Positions 22,721-33,319 are shown, numbered from the stretch's first letter. The stretch is DNA of 64,000 bases from Marinomonas fungiae (GCF_001418205.1 NZ_LIQF01000002.1:310001-374000); one strand, 5' to 3'. Translations and numbers: made by a program. Notes: a model not told the origin generated them from the sequence alone.

Positions 22721-25153
22721 ATGAGTGACGACGAAAAGTATTTAGATCCATCTGAAGATAATGTTGTTGATACCGATGAAGTGTCCATTAGTGACCCGCG
22801 TGCACTCGCTTTACCTGATGATGTCCTTCCTGACACCCTTTACATTTTGCCGGTGTCTAGCCGACCATTCTTTCCTGCTCAAGTTCAGCCAGTGATGGTG
22901 GATGCAGAGCCATGGGAAGACACTTTAGAATACATTGCCGATCAGCCGCAGGCGGTGGTGGGCTTGATTTATGCAGAGCGTCTTGGTCCAGGTGCGCCGA
23001 AAGTCGAAACGTTTTCTCACGTTGGTTGTGTGGCGAAAACTCATCGAGCCGAGAAAACGGACGAAAAAATTACCTTCTTAGCCCAAGGCTTGAAACGTAT
23101 TGAGGTGGTTGAATGGCTTAGCACCGAAGCGCCTTACCGCGCGCGCGTGCGCTACATCAGTGATTCGACCGTGCGTGATGATGAGTCTAAGGCTTATTCG
23201 ATTGCGATTCTGGATGCGATCAAAGAGCTGATTCGCTTAAATCCACTGTTCAGTGAAGACTTGCGCCAATACCTAGGTCGTTTCTCTTTTAATGAGCCGG
23301 GCTTATTAGCCGATTTTGCGGCTTCGATTACATCTGCTGACCCGCATGAGCTTTACGATGTGTTGGCCACTTTACCGATCATTCCTCGTTTAAATTCGGC
23401 ATTGACCTTACTGCGAAAAGAGTTAGAAATCGCCCGTCTGCAGAAAGAGATTAGCGCGGAAGTAAACGACAAGATTAGTAAACATCAGCGTGAGTTCTTC
23501 TTGAAAGAACAGCTCAAAGTGATTCAAAAAGAGTTGGGCATTTCGAAGGATGATCGTACTTCTGATGTGGAAATGTTTGAAGAGCGTCTAGCTGGTAAAA
23601 CTGTGCCGGAAGCGGCCATGAAAAAAATTGACGAAGAGTTGCATAAGCTCAGCATCTTAGAGTCCGGTTCTCCTGAATATGGCGTGACACGTAATTATCT
23701 AGATTGGGCGACGTCCATTCCTTGGGGCGTACATTCCAAAGATAACCTAGATATCAACAAGGCTCGTGAAGTGCTGGAACAACATCACGCTGGGCTTGGC
23801 GATGTCAAAGATCGCATTGTTGAATTCCTCGCATTAGGAGCCCATCGTCAAGAAATGGGGGGCTCTATTATGCTATTGGTGGGGCCGCCAGGGGTGGGTA
23901 AAACCTCCATTGGTAAATCCATTGCCGAGGCATTAAATCGTCAGTTCTATCGCTTTAGTTTAGGCGGCATGCGTGATGAGTCCGAGATCAAAGGTCACCG
24001 TCGTACTTACATTGGTGCTTTACCTGGTAAATTTGTGCAGGCATTGAAAGATGTAGAAGTAGAGAACCCTGTGATCATGCTCGATGAAATCGACAAAATT
24101 GGCTCTTCTTTCCAAGGCGATCCTGCGTCTGCACTGTTGGAGGCTCTCGATCCGGAACAGAACGTGGAATTTTTAGATCATTACCTAGACATGCGAGTGG
24201 ATCTATCTAAGGCGTTGTTTGTGTGTACTGCCAACCAGTTAGATACCATTCCTGCGCCGCTGCTAGACCGTATGGATGTGATTCGTCTGTCTGGCTACAT
24301 TGCCGAAGAGAAATTGGCGATTGCCAAGCAGCACCTGTGGCCTAAGCTTCTGAAGAAAAATAAGCTTTTGAAGAAGCAGCTGAACATCACCGACGCCGCA
24401 CTGAAGTACATCATTGAATCTTATGCACGTGAAGCTGGAGTGCGCGGTCTCGACAAGCTATTGCAGAAAATCCTGCGTAAATGTGTAGTACAACTGATGA
24501 CGGGTGAGAAAGACAGCATCAATGTTGGTGTCAAAGATGTGGAGACCTTCCTAGGAATGCCGTACTTCCGCAATGAGAAGACCCTGCGAGGCGTTGGGGT
24601 TGTGACCGGCCTTGCTTGGACATCCATGGGGGGAGCGACCTTGCCGGTGGAGGCCAACAAGGTACATGAGTTAAGTCGTGGTCTGAAGTTGACGGGCAAG
24701 CTTGGAGAGGTCATGAAGGAGTCCGCTGAAATTGCTTACTCTTATGTCTTGTCCCACACTAAAAGCTATCAAAAGAACGCCGAGTTCTTTGATAAGTGCA
24801 TGATCCACTTACACGTGCCAGAAGGTGCGACGCCAAAAGATGGGCCTAGCGCGGGTATCACCATGGCGACGGCATTGATGTCGTTGGCAAAAGGTGAGCC
24901 AGTACAGCGCCCATTGGCTATGACTGGTGAGCTAACGCTGACAGGCCAGGTGCTGCCGGTGGGTGGTATTCGGGAAAAAATCATTGCCGCGAAGCGCAGC
25001 AAGATCAATGAAGTAATTTTGCCTGAAGCGAACCGTCGTGATTTTGAGGAATTGCCTGAGTCAGTTAAAGCGGACATGACAGTACATTTTGCAGAGCGCT
25101 TTGCAGACGTAGAAAAAATTGTCTTTGCCAAATCTGACCGTGGTATTCACTAA
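22721..25153 (+). CDS. lon: ATP-dependent protease Lon
   Basis: 810 aa cytosolic AAA+ serine protease that degrades misfolded and regulatory proteins. The N-terminal substrate-binding domain starts near residue 35 (LPVSSRPFFPAQVQPV). The AAA module has Walker A GPPGVGKTSIGKS near 388 and Walker B PVIMLDEIDKI. The protease domain has the catalytic Ser in KDGPSAGITM near 709 and Lys in GGIREKIIAAKR near 752. It is slightly longer than E. coli Lon (784 aa), with an acidic N-terminal extension. A hairpin terminator follows. I did not find a clear sigma32 promoter. Confidence 0.96.
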   Translation: MSDDEKYLDPSEDNVVDTDEVSISDPRALALPDDVLPDTLYILPVSSRPFFPAQVQPVMVDAEPWEDTLEYIADQPQAVVGLIYAERLGPGAPKVETFSHVGCVAKTHRAEKTDEKITFLAQGLKRIEVVEWLSTEAPYRARVRYISDSTVRDDESKAYSIAILDAIKELIRLNPLFSEDLRQYLGRFSFNEPGLLADFAASITSADPHELYDVLATLPIIPRLNSALTLLRKELEIARLQKEISAEVNDKISKHQREFFLKEQLKVIQKELGISKDDRTSDVEMFEERLAGKTVPEAAMKKIDEELHKLSILESGSPEYGVTRNYLDWATSIPWGVHSKDNLDINKAREVLEQHHAGLGDVKDRIVEFLALGAHRQEMGGSIMLLVGPPGVGKTSIGKSIAEALNRQFYRFSLGGMRDESEIKGHRRTYIGALPGKFVQALKDVEVENPVIMLDEIDKIGSSFQGDPASALLEALDPEQNVEFLDHYLDMRVDLSKALFVCTANQLDTIPAPLLDRMDVIRLSGYIAEEKLAIAKQHLWPKLLKKNKLLKKQLNITDAALKYIIESYAREAGVRGLDKLLQKILRKCVVQLMTGEKDSINVGVKDVETFLGMPYFRNEKTLRGVGVVTGLAWTSMGGATLPVEANKVHELSRGLKLTGKLGEVMKESAEIAYSYVLSHTKSYQKNAEFFDKCMIHLHVPEGATPKDGPSAGITMATALMSLAKGEPVQRPLAMTGELTLTGQVLPVGGIREKIIAAKRSKINEVILPEANRRDFEELPESVKADMTVHFAERFADVEKIVFAKSDRGIH

Positions 25154-25204
25154 ATACTCCTTATTCTGACGTTCTACCACCTGCTAAAAGGTGAGATAAT
25201 AATT

Positions 25205-25236
25205 AAGCCGAGCCTCTGATAAGGTTCGGCTTTTTT
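25205..25236 (+). terminator. Terminator after lon
   Basis: Eleven-base stem AAGCCGAGCCT / AGGTTCGGCTT with one G-T pair and a six-base loop, followed by T6. Confidence 0.9.
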
Positions 25237-25277
25237 ATTATCAGCGTATAGCGCTTCGTTCTTTTTCGAGGATAGGC

Positions 25278-26663
25278 ATGCCGAAACAGGCAACATTGAC
25301 AAAGGGATCAACCTTTAAACACGTCTCAATCATGTCGTTTACTGGCGCATTAGGATTGATGGCGATGTTCTTGGTGGACTTGGTCGATATGCTGTTCCTG
25401 TCGATGCTTGGAGAGCGTGAAATTGTTGCCGCCGTTGGCTTTGCTAGTACGGTAATGTTTTTTACGGTGTCGATCAGTATTGCGGTCTCCATTTCTGCCA
25501 CCGCCTTAGTTGCACGGGCGATGGGGCAAGGGGATATTGAACTGGCCAAGCGACGAGCCACCAATGTCCTCGGTATTGGTATCGTCTTTTCTAGCCTAGT
25601 GGTGTGGTTTTTGTGGCCGCACATTCCGGAAGTGCTTTATTTTCTAGGCGCAAACCTTAGAACCTTGGATTTGGCGACGGGGTATCTTCAGATCCTGCTA
25701 CTGGGCATGCCTGCGGTCATGATTGGTATGATTGCCTCCGGCATTATGCGAGCCTTAGGTGATGCGCGTCGGGCGATGTATGCAACCCTAGTGTGTAGCT
25801 TGGTTAATGCGGTGCTCGATCCAATTCTGATTTTTGTGTTTGGCTTAGGTATTCACGGTGCAGCCATTGCCTCCTTGTTGGCGCGTTTTTCAATGGTAGC
25901 GGTTAGCTACTATGGTGTGGTGAAAGTGCACCGTATGTTAGGGCAATTCGATCTTGTTGAGTGTGTCAAAGATTTAAAGCCGATTGCCTTGATTGCTGTG
26001 CCTGCGATGTTAACGAATATGTCATCTCCGCTGGCCAATGCCATTGTCATGGAGTATGCCGCTGACTTTGGCGATCACGCGGTGGCGGGGATTGCCATCG
26101 TTGGTCGAATTATACCTGTGGTGTTTGGTGGCTTATTTGCTTTGTCTGGGGCTGTGGGGCCGATTTTGGCGCAAAACTATGGTGCGCGTCAGTTTCAGCG
26201 TATGCACAATGCCATGTCTAGCGCAGTGATATATGCATTAGTCTATTGTCTTTTCTTGTGTACCGCTCTGTATTTGGCGCAAGATTTTTTGGTGTCAATT
26301 TTTAATGCCTCAGAAGAGACAGCCAGTTTGATTCATTTCTTTGCCACGTACGGCTCGTTTAGTTTCTTCTTTCAAAGCTTATTATTTATTGCCATTGCTG
26401 TGTTTAATAATCTTGGTCGACCGCTTAGTAGCACCTTGCTCAACTTTGGCCGTGCGACACTTGGCACTTGGCCATTAATTGCCTTGTTTGGCTGGTTGAT
26501 GGGCGCGGACGGGATTATTGTCGGACAGGCAGTCGGTTCGGTAATCTTTGGCTGTATCGGCTTTGTGATGGCTCGTCGATACTTGCATGAGTTGGAATTA
26601 AAAGAAGAGGTAGCCATTGCGGAAGCCTCTCCTTTGCAGCAAGACGTTTGTCCGAATAGTTGA
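25278..26663 (+). CDS. MATE-family efflux pump
   Basis: 461 aa with 12 hydrophobic helices in two related halves, as in multidrug and toxin extrusion antiporters. MSFTGALGLMAMFLVDLVDMLFLSMLG near 17 and the MRALGDARRAMYATLVCSLVNAVLDPILIF segment near 155-185 are family signatures, and the second half repeats the pattern (FNNLGRPLSSTLLNFGRATLGTWPL). It presumably exports cationic compounds using a sodium or proton gradient; the substrate is unknown. Its stop abuts the convergent tlyA stop without a gap. Confidence 0.87.
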   Translation: MPKQATLTKGSTFKHVSIMSFTGALGLMAMFLVDLVDMLFLSMLGEREIVAAVGFASTVMFFTVSISIAVSISATALVARAMGQGDIELAKRRATNVLGIGIVFSSLVVWFLWPHIPEVLYFLGANLRTLDLATGYLQILLLGMPAVMIGMIASGIMRALGDARRAMYATLVCSLVNAVLDPILIFVFGLGIHGAAIASLLARFSMVAVSYYGVVKVHRMLGQFDLVECVKDLKPIALIAVPAMLTNMSSPLANAIVMEYAADFGDHAVAGIAIVGRIIPVVFGGLFALSGAVGPILAQNYGARQFQRMHNAMSSAVIYALVYCLFLCTALYLAQDFLVSIFNASEETASLIHFFATYGSFSFFFQSLLFIAIAVFNNLGRPLSSTLLNFGRATLGTWPLIALFGWLMGADGIIVGQAVGSVIFGCIGFVMARRYLHELELKEEVAIAEASPLQQDVCPNS

Positions 26664-27422
26664 TCAGTGGCGCTGAGCGAACAGCACGAATTCTTGGTTG
26701 CCATCGCCGCCTTTGATGGCGCTTTTTTCATAGCTAATGACAGCAAAACCTAGCTGCTCTATCAGCTGCTTCATATCGAATTCTAATTGTCTGACCTTTT
26801 GTTGATCGCGCACGATGCCACCTTTGCCAATGGCTTCTTTACCTAGCTCAAACTGAGGTTTGACCAAGGTGATTAAATAGCCCTGAGAGCGAATTAAAGA
26901 GGGCAGTTGCGGCAAGATTTTGGTTTGCGAAATAAAAGATACGTCCATGACAGCAGCATCAAATCCTGCTTCTGGAAGGTGCTCGCCTAAATCCTCCGCA
27001 CTTAAATGACGTGCGTTTAAGCCTTCTAGACACACCACCTCATCACGCTCGCGTAAACGTGAGTCGAGCTGATCATGGCCAACTTCTACTCCAACGACCT
27101 TACTGGCACCGTGTTGTAACGCACAATCGGTAAAACCGCCGGTGGACTGCCCCACATCCAGTACCGTAAAACCTTGTAGACTTAATCCAGACGAAGTCAA
27201 TGCGCCGGCCAATTTTAACGCGCCACGCGATACGTAGCGATCGTCTTCATCCAGCTCAAGTTTGATTTCAATGTCGTCTGCCACTTTTAAGCTAGGTTTG
27301 GCGACTACAGTCCATTGACCCTTGTCTTGGACGGAGACTTTGCCTTGGCTAATAAAAGTTTGTGCTTGTGAGCGAGATTTACACAGTTGTTTTTCAGTCA
27401 GAAGTTGATCGATACGTTTCAT
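26664..27422 (-). CDS. tlyA: TlyA-type rRNA 2'-O-methyltransferase
   Basis: 252 aa. The N-terminal S4 RNA-binding domain (about 2-60; RIDQLLTEKQLCKSRSQAQTFI) is joined to an FtsJ/RrmJ-like SAM methyltransferase (about 75-245) with LDVGQSTGGFTDCAL near 90, VDVSFIS-like DAAVMDVSFISQTKILPQL and LVKPQFELGKEAIGKGGIVRD. Family members methylate the ribose of cytidines in 16S and 23S rRNA; some members are also annotated as haemolysins. It is transcribed alone. Confidence 0.9.
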   Translation of the reverse strand: MKRIDQLLTEKQLCKSRSQAQTFISQGKVSVQDKGQWTVVAKPSLKVADDIEIKLELDEDDRYVSRGALKLAGALTSSGLSLQGFTVLDVGQSTGGFTDCALQHGASKVVGVEVGHDQLDSRLRERDEVVCLEGLNARHLSAEDLGEHLPEAGFDAAVMDVSFISQTKILPQLPSLIRSQGYLITLVKPQFELGKEAIGKGGIVRDQQKVRQLEFDMKQLIEQLGFAVISYEKSAIKGGDGNQEFVLFAQRH

Positions 27423-27531
27423 AGATTGGGCTTTCTAAAGTCAATGCGCGTGCATCATAGCAAAAGCGAGTGAATCGCAGTAGGCTATTGTCAATTGTTC
27501 GTCATTACCTGCTGATTTAGGAGATCCCTTC

Positions 27532-28377
27532 ATGGCTTTGCCAACGTTGATTTCTGCTGCACAACTTCATGAAATACTTGAACAAAACGATCTAGTGATT
27601 CTCGACAGTCGTTTTTACCTAACGGATTTGCAAAAAGGTCGTCAGCAATATGAGCTGGGGCATATCCCGGGGGCGCTATTTGTCGATCTGCATCATCAGT
27701 TAGCGGGCGACGAAACAGAGCAAACTGGCCGTCATCCATTACCTGAGCCGAGTGAGCTAGCCGACACCTTAATGAATCTGGGGATCGACAGTCAGACACA
27801 AGTAGTGGTGTACGATGATATGGGCGGCGCCATGGCTGCTCGAGCTTGGTGGATGCTGGTGCAGCAGGGCATTGAAGTCTTTGTTTTGGACGGTGGCTTT
27901 CCTACTTGGCAGCGGGCAGGATATGCCATTGAGGCGGGATGCAACCAAGCAACCGTTGCTGAACAGCGCTTAACCATTAGTTACCCTTGGTTGGTGTCCG
28001 AAGACGATGTGGTCGCGAATCTTGAAACTGAGCGCTTCCAGTTGCTGGACGCCCGAGCGGCAGATCGTTTCCAAGGAGAAAATGAAACCATGGATCCTGT
28101 CGCTGGCCATATCCCAGGGGCAGTTAATCGCCCGTTTATGCAAAATCTTAATGAGCACGGCTTGATGAAAGCGCCATCATTGTTGCTGGAAGAGTGGACA
28201 AGCCTACTGCAAGACATTGAAAAGCCGATTGTTTACTACTGCGGTTCGGGAGTGACAGCGTGCCATAATGTTTTAGCGATGAACTATGCGGGGCTGGAAG
28301 CCAAGCATGTGTACGTAGGCTCTTGGAGTCAATGGGCGAAACGTATACTGCGCAAAATAGATGAGGCTAACGCATAG
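27532..28377 (+). CDS. sseA: 3-mercaptopyruvate/thiosulfate sulfurtransferase (SseA-like)
   Basis: 281 aa with two rhodanese domains (about 5-130 and 150-280). The active Cys near 236 lies in YYCGSGVTACHN, the CG(S/T)GVT loop of mercaptopyruvate sulfurtransferases; thiosulfate rhodaneses have a CRxGx[R/T] loop. The first domain is inactive, as expected. A GGAGATCCC ribosome site precedes the ATG. It lies alone, 67 bases before ugd. Confidence 0.88.
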   Translation: MALPTLISAAQLHEILEQNDLVILDSRFYLTDLQKGRQQYELGHIPGALFVDLHHQLAGDETEQTGRHPLPEPSELADTLMNLGIDSQTQVVVYDDMGGAMAARAWWMLVQQGIEVFVLDGGFPTWQRAGYAIEAGCNQATVAEQRLTISYPWLVSEDDVVANLETERFQLLDARAADRFQGENETMDPVAGHIPGAVNRPFMQNLNEHGLMKAPSLLLEEWTSLLQDIEKPIVYYCGSGVTACHNVLAMNYAGLEAKHVYVGSWSQWAKRILRKIDEANA

Positions 28378-28444
28378 CTCGTCATAGAGTTGTTATCTTT
28401 GTGACGCACAATAAAAGAAAAGTTATACAAGGTAAGGACCATTA

Positions 28445-29614
28445 ATGAAAATTGCGGTAGTAGGTACGGGGTACGTGGGTATCTCGAATGCTTTGTTGTT
28501 AGCGAAACACAATGAAGTGGTGGCGCTGGATGTGGTGCCCGAAAAAGTGGCCATGCTTAATCAAGGTAAATCTCCTATTCAGGATCATGAGGTTGAACAC
28601 TATTTGGCTAACGAAACATTGAACTTTCGTGCCACTTTAGATCCGAATGAGGCCTATGAGGGAGCGGAGTTTATCATCATCGCCACCCCTACCGACTATG
28701 ATCCTGATACCAACTACTTTAATACCCAGCATGTTGAGTCGGTGATTCAAGACGTGATTGCATTTAATCCGCGTGCCACTATGGTGATCAAGTCCACCAT
28801 TCCGGTGGGTTTTACCAAAGAAGCCTGTGAGCGCTTTGGTACCGAAAACCTTATTTTCTCTCCAGAGTTTTTGCGAGAGGGTAAAGCGCTGTACGATAAC
28901 CTATATCCGTCGCGTATCATTGTTGGGGAGCAGTCCGAGCGTGCTCAAGCCTTTGCCAACCTTTTGGCTCAAGGGGCTGAGAAACAAGATGTTGATGTGC
29001 TTCTGACAGGATCTACCGAGGCTGAAGCGATCAAGTTATTTGCCAACACTTACTTGGCGATGCGTGTGGCTTACTTTAATGAGTTGGATTCTTATGCTTC
29101 GACTCACGGTTTGGATACGCGTCAAATTATTGATGGGGTTTGTTTAGATCCGCGTATTGGCAACCACTACAATAATCCTTCGTTTGGTTATGGTGGCTAT
29201 TGTTTGCCTAAAGACACCAAACAGTTGTTGGCTAACTACGATCAGGTTCCGAATAACTTAATTCGTGCCATCGTCGATGCCAATGGTACGCGTAAGGACT
29301 TTATTGCTGACGAGGTTATTCGCCGTCGGCCGAAAGTGGTGGGTATTTATCGTCTGGTGATGAAAGCGGGCTCGGATAATTTCCGTGCTTCGGCTATTCA
29401 AGGGGTGATGAAGCGTATCAAGGCCAAAGGCATAGAAGTGATTATCTATGAACCCGTAATGATAGAAGAAAGCTTCTTTAATTCTCGTGTCGAAAAAGAT
29501 TTAGTTCAATTCAAGCAGCAGGCGGACGTGATCATTGCGAATCGCGTGACCGATGATCTCAGTGATGTGTTAGATAAAGTCTTTACCCGTGACCTATTCG
29601 GTGGGGATGCCTGA
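28445..29614 (+). CDS. ugd: UDP-glucose 6-dehydrogenase
   Basis: Oxidises UDP-glucose twice to UDP-glucuronate with NAD, feeding surface polysaccharide synthesis. The 389 aa include the Rossmann loop [30 protein letters not shown] near 75, the [20 protein letters not shown] substrate motif, and the catalytic Cys near 252 in [16 protein letters not shown]. Length and motifs fit the short bacterial Ugd of E. coli type. It uses the product of galU and stands at the head of the lipopolysaccharide region. Confidence 0.95.
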   Translation: MKIAVVGTGYVGISNALLLAKHNEVVALDVVPEKVAMLNQGKSPIQDHEVEHYLANETLNFRATLDPNEAYEGAEFIIIATPTDYDPDTNYFNTQHVESVIQDVIAFNPRATMVIKSTIPVGFTKEACERFGTENLIFSPEFLREGKALYDNLYPSRIIVGEQSERAQAFANLLAQGAEKQDVDVLLTGSTEAEAIKLFANTYLAMRVAYFNELDSYASTHGLDTRQIIDGVCLDPRIGNHYNNPSFGYGGYCLPKDTKQLLANYDQVPNNLIRAIVDANGTRKDFIADEVIRRRPKVVGIYRLVMKAGSDNFRASAIQGVMKRIKAKGIEVIIYEPVMIEESFFNSRVEKDLVQFKQQADVIIANRVTDDLSDVLDKVFTRDLFGGDA

Positions 29615-29802
29615 CAGTTTTTAGTTCAAAGCATACGGTTGTAGCGGCTTTCTTTTGGCAACCCCTCTACTTGAGAGGTAATAAGCTTTAAAATATCGCC
29701 CTATAACAGTGTGCCCTGCATAATGACATAACCGCATTGTGCGTGATCCTTGATGAATAGGGTGCATTCACACTTATCAATGCTTGTAATGTGATCCTGC
29801 AG

Positions 29803-30819
29803 ATGAAAATTTTAGTCGTACGTAATGACAAGATCGGCGATTTTGTCCTTGCTTTGCCCGCTTTTAAAGCAATCAAACAAGCTTTTCCGCAGGCAAAGGT
29901 GGTAGCGCTTGTGCCTGCTTACACCTTGGAAATCGCTAACGCTTGTGAATGGATTGATGAAGCGATTGTTGATCCGCAGAAACCAGAGCAGATCAAAAGC
30001 TTTGCCAAACTGTTACAGACACAGCAATTCGATGCAGCGATCTGTCTATTTTCTAATAGTTATAATGCCAAGCTGGTGCGTAAAGCGCGTATCCCCGTGC
30101 GTGTAGCGCCTGCGACCAAGTGGGTGCAATTGCTTTATACGCACACGCTTAAGCAACGTCGATCCAAATCAGAAAAACCTGAGTTTCAATACAACCTAGA
30201 GTTGGCTTATTACCTGATTGAAGTGCTGAAAGGGCAGGTTCAAACTACCTCGCCACATCAGTTGTTGGCTTTTACCAATGAGCAAAAGGCCGCGCAGAAA
30301 GAAAAGTTGACTGAAGCCTTGGGTGTGAGCTTTGCTGAACGTACCTGTTTTATTCATCCGGTCACGGGTGGCTCTTCTAACACCCTAAGCCAAGCGCAAT
30401 GGTGCAAACTGATCGCCTTTTTGGATCAGTTAACTCCAACCCATTTTGTGATTACAGCTGGCCCAGGTGAAAGCGCGGTGTCCAAGGCGTTGGTCGATGC
30501 TATGACGGGGCAGGTGGAGCGTATTAGCCTGTACGATAAGAACGATGGGGTAGAAGACTTTATGCGCTCTATCTCTGTTGCGGATCTATTTATTGCCGGC
30601 TCCACCGGGCCGCTGCATATTGCTGGTGCACTGGATGTGCCAACGATAGGTTTTTATCCTAAGAAGCGTTCGTCGACGCCTCTGCGTTGGCAGACGCTTA
30701 ACAGCGCAGGGCGCTGGTTACCGTTTACGCCAAGTGAGCAGCAAGAAGATTTATCACAGTTTGAAGTCGAACCGCACTTAGCTGACATCCAAGCTTGGTG
30801 TGAGACATTAGGGAAGTAA
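29803..30819 (+). CDS. Glycosyltransferase family 9 (heptosyltransferase-like)
   Basis: 338 aa GT-B glycosyltransferase of the ADP-heptose:LPS heptosyltransferase family. It begins MKILVVRNDKIGDFVLALPAFKAIKQAFP. The C-terminal donor-binding half has FIHPVTGGSSNTLSQAQW near 190 and ISVADLFIAGSTGPLHIAGALDVPTIGFY near 270, where the D/GSTGPLHIA segment is the family signature. It is distinct from WaaF further on, so it may be WaaC-like heptosyltransferase I or a later core heptosyltransferase. The ATG at 29803 is chosen over the in-frame GTG at 29791. Confidence 0.82.
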   Translation: MKILVVRNDKIGDFVLALPAFKAIKQAFPQAKVVALVPAYTLEIANACEWIDEAIVDPQKPEQIKSFAKLLQTQQFDAAICLFSNSYNAKLVRKARIPVRVAPATKWVQLLYTHTLKQRRSKSEKPEFQYNLELAYYLIEVLKGQVQTTSPHQLLAFTNEQKAAQKEKLTEALGVSFAERTCFIHPVTGGSSNTLSQAQWCKLIAFLDQLTPTHFVITAGPGESAVSKALVDAMTGQVERISLYDKNDGVEDFMRSISVADLFIAGSTGPLHIAGALDVPTIGFYPKKRSSTPLRWQTLNSAGRWLPFTPSEQQEDLSQFEVEPHLADIQAWCETLGK

Positions 30820-30824
30820 TCAGC

Positions 30825-31907
30825 GTGAATATTCTGCACATGTGTTTGTCCTATGGCTTTGGTGGCTTGGAAATGTATCCGCTACGGGTGGGCAAACAAA
30901 TGAAAAAACAAGGTCATCGTGTGTTTGGGATCGCTTTTCAAGGCTCATCCATTGACGAGGTCATGGGGCAAGAGTTTGATGATAGTTTAGCGATTGACAG
31001 CCGTGGTTATGGCTATCGCCATGTGTTGGCCTTGGCGAAATGGATCAAGCAGCATCAAATCCAGTACGTCCATTGTCATAAGTCGTCGGACTTAGCCTTA
31101 GCGGTGTTATTAAAAAAACTGTGTGGTTTTAAGTTGATTTACACCGATCATATGGGCGTGAAAAAGCCGAAGAAAGATGTCTTTCACCGCTTTATCTACC
31201 GCAATGTCGATCAGGTATTATCGATCAGTCATTTCACCTTGGCGCATAATAAACATGCCTTGCCTGTGGCGGAAAATGCGATTCAAGCACTTTGGTTAGG
31301 CACTGACATTCCTGAGCAATTGAGCGAAAAACTGGATCTCAAGACAGAGCTTAATTTACCGCCAGAAACAGCCATTATAGGTATTGTTGGTCGCTTATCA
31401 CCGGGCAAAGGGCATTACGAATTGCTGCAAGCGATGCGACAGCTAGATGAGCGTTTTCATTTGGTGATTGTCGGTGGCTTAAACGCCAAACAAGGGGGCG
31501 ATGCCCCTTATATTGCTAAGCTGCAGGCCTATGTTGCAGATAATAACTTGGCCCAAAAAGTGACCTTCTATGGCTTCTCCTCGACCCCGGAAAAGCAACT
31601 GTCAGGTATGGATGTGGTGGCGATTCCTTCCCATTTGGAAGCCTTTGGTTTGACGGTGATTGAAGCCATGGCTCAGGGTAAGGCTATTATTGGTGCCAAC
31701 ACCGGGGCAATTCCTGAGATTCTTGATAACACTGGTGTGTTGGTGGATCCGATGAATATCGAGGCGCTCGCGACGGCGATGCAGGACTTGTGCTTGGATC
31801 AAACTAAGCGTGACGCTTTAGCACAAGCAGCGCGCCAGCGAGCCCAGCAAGAATTTGACCAAAAGGTGCATGTGCAGAAACTACTGGGAGTTTATCAGGC
31901 ACTCTAG
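30825..31907 (+). CDS. Glycosyltransferase family 4
   Basis: 360 aa GT-B retaining glycosyltransferase. The C-terminal half shows GIVGRLSPGKGHYELLQAM near 186 and the E-x7-E motif in HLEAFGLTVIEAMAQGKAIIGANTGAIPEI near 265-295. The N-terminal acceptor domain begins MNILHMCLSYGFGGLEMYPLRVGKQ. It starts five bases after the GT9 gene with a GTG; GGGAAG lies within the previous gene's end, so the two form an operon. A role in lipopolysaccharide core or O-chain assembly is inferred from context. Confidence 0.85.
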   Translation: MNILHMCLSYGFGGLEMYPLRVGKQMKKQGHRVFGIAFQGSSIDEVMGQEFDDSLAIDSRGYGYRHVLALAKWIKQHQIQYVHCHKSSDLALAVLLKKLCGFKLIYTDHMGVKKPKKDVFHRFIYRNVDQVLSISHFTLAHNKHALPVAENAIQALWLGTDIPEQLSEKLDLKTELNLPPETAIIGIVGRLSPGKGHYELLQAMRQLDERFHLVIVGGLNAKQGGDAPYIAKLQAYVADNNLAQKVTFYGFSSTPEKQLSGMDVVAIPSHLEAFGLTVIEAMAQGKAIIGANTGAIPEILDNTGVLVDPMNIEALATAMQDLCLDQTKRDALAQAARQRAQQEFDQKVHVQKLLGVYQAL

Positions 31908-31928
31908 GCTTGATAAGAGATGAGCGGA

Positions 31929-32492
31929 TTAAAAGGTCAGCTCATCGCGCCAAGTAACCTCGCTTGCCACCACTTTGGCAGGCGAGCCTACCGCAATTTG
32001 CTGCTCAGCGATGCTCTTGGTAAGGGTGGAGTTGATGCCCACCACTGAACCGTCGCCAATCCTCACACCTTTTAAGATGGTGACGTTATCTGCTAGCCAG
32101 ACATGATTACCAATATGAATCGATTGGGCGGGATTGATTCGCTGTTGTCCTCGCAAAATATCATGACCATCGCTGGTCATGATTTTCACATTACGCGAAA
32201 ACATGCAGTCTGCGCCGATGGTGAGCTGCGTGCCTTTTTCTCGTGAAGATAGATAGCAGTCTTCGCCAATGATGGTGCCTCGTTCAATCTTGATTTGGCA
32301 GCCTTCACCATTAAGTTCAATCAACACACCGCGTAGGTTACAGCCTTGGGCAATTTCTAGACGGTTGTTTGTGCCTTTGATCGAGATACGGCAGCCTTTG
32401 ATCTTACTCTGAGGGTGAATATCAACAAGGTTGTTAGGCTGCACTCGGAAGGTGTTGAACAGCTTTAATTTAAGCTTTTTAACCAATGACAT
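31929..32492 (-). CDS. Hexapeptide-repeat acyltransferase (WbbJ-like)
   Basis: 187 aa left-handed beta-helix protein with repeated [LIV]-G-x4 hexapeptides throughout, for example CRISIKGTNNRLEIAQGCNL and the end IGNHVWLADNVTILKGVRIGDGSVVGINS, the acyl-CoA transferase pattern, followed by VGSPAKVVA. It probably acetylates a sugar of the lipopolysaccharide core or a precursor. It is last in the leftward operon AGE-hldD-waaF-GT2. Confidence 0.85.
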   Translation of the reverse strand: MSLVKKLKLKLFNTFRVQPNNLVDIHPQSKIKGCRISIKGTNNRLEIAQGCNLRGVLIELNGEGCQIKIERGTIIGEDCYLSSREKGTQLTIGADCMFSRNVKIMTSDGHDILRGQQRINPAQSIHIGNHVWLADNVTILKGVRIGDGSVVGINSTLTKSIAEQQIAVGSPAKVVASEVTWRDELTF

Positions 32493-32512
32493 AAACCATC
32501 CTCTGGTAAGTT

Positions 32513-33310
32513 TTATTTGCTGTCGTCTGGACGCTTAGATTGTTGTCGAACCCAAAGATCAGCGTATTTTACGAAGGTGGAGTGGGCCGAGAGTACGGCT
32601 AGTAAGAAGCCTTGCTTGCCATCTAAAAAGCCGCGTTTGACCAGGTACATTTTCACAAAGCAGGCAAAGGCATGTAGACTGGCCGAACTCAATGAGGTGG
32701 TCTTACCGCGCTTTTGTTTCTGATCCGCTGAAAGCTTGGCGTAGGAGGCGGATTTTACCAAATAATGGTGTAGATCATCGTAGGTATAGTGGGTCATATC
32801 CCCTGACAACGGCTGAGTACTGACGCCATCTTTCAATAACACTTTCTCGTGTACTAGGTCGTCGGAGTAGCCACCTTCGTTGACACGGTAAAGGCGAGTA
32901 ACGCGATCTGGATACCAGCCCGAATGAGTAATAAAGCGACCAAATACCCAGCTCTTACGGTTAACGCTGTACGCGGTATTGGCTGTCTGCTGCTCTAGGG
33001 CTTCTAAGATGCTGGTTTTCAATTCAGGTGTGACCACCTCGTCGGCATCAATCCAAAAGACATAATCCGTCTTCACGTAAGCTTGTGCCGCTTGGCGTTG
33101 CTTACCAAAGCCTTCCCATTGGTTTTTGCGGTAAAAGTGAGTTGTGTACTGACGGGCAATCTCTTCGGTGCGATCCGTGCTGCCAGAGTCTAATAGCACA
33201 ATCTCATCAACCCAGTCCGCGAGGCTGTCTAGGCAGGTTTTGAGGTTCTTCTCTTCATTTTTAACAATCAACGCCGCGGTCACCGTGGCGCGTTTAGTAG
33301 AGTGATTCAT
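32513..33310 (-). CDS. Glycosyltransferase family 2, WaaE-like core transferase
   Basis: 265 aa GT-A glycosyltransferase. [20 protein letters not shown] near 10 and [19 protein letters not shown] near 34-52 form the nucleotide-binding half; [16 protein letters not shown] near 83-98 carries the DxD metal motif. The [20 protein letters not shown] segment is typical of WaaE/KdtX proteins that add beta-glucose to heptose I. The ATG at 33310 follows AGGA seven bases upstream; the in-frame GTG at 33313 is less likely. It lies 9 bases after waaF. Confidence 0.86.
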   Translation of the reverse strand: MNHSTKRATVTAALIVKNEEKNLKTCLDSLADWVDEIVLLDSGSTDRTEEIARQYTTHFYRKNQWEGFGKQRQAAQAYVKTDYVFWIDADEVVTPELKTSILEALEQQTANTAYSVNRKSWVFGRFITHSGWYPDRVTRLYRVNEGGYSDDLVHEKVLLKDGVSTQPLSGDMTHYTYDDLHHYLVKSASYAKLSADQKQKRGKTTSLSSASLHAFACFVKMYLVKRGFLDGKQGFLLAVLSAHSTFVKYADLWVRQQSKRPDDSK

Positions 33311-33319
33311 CACGGCGTC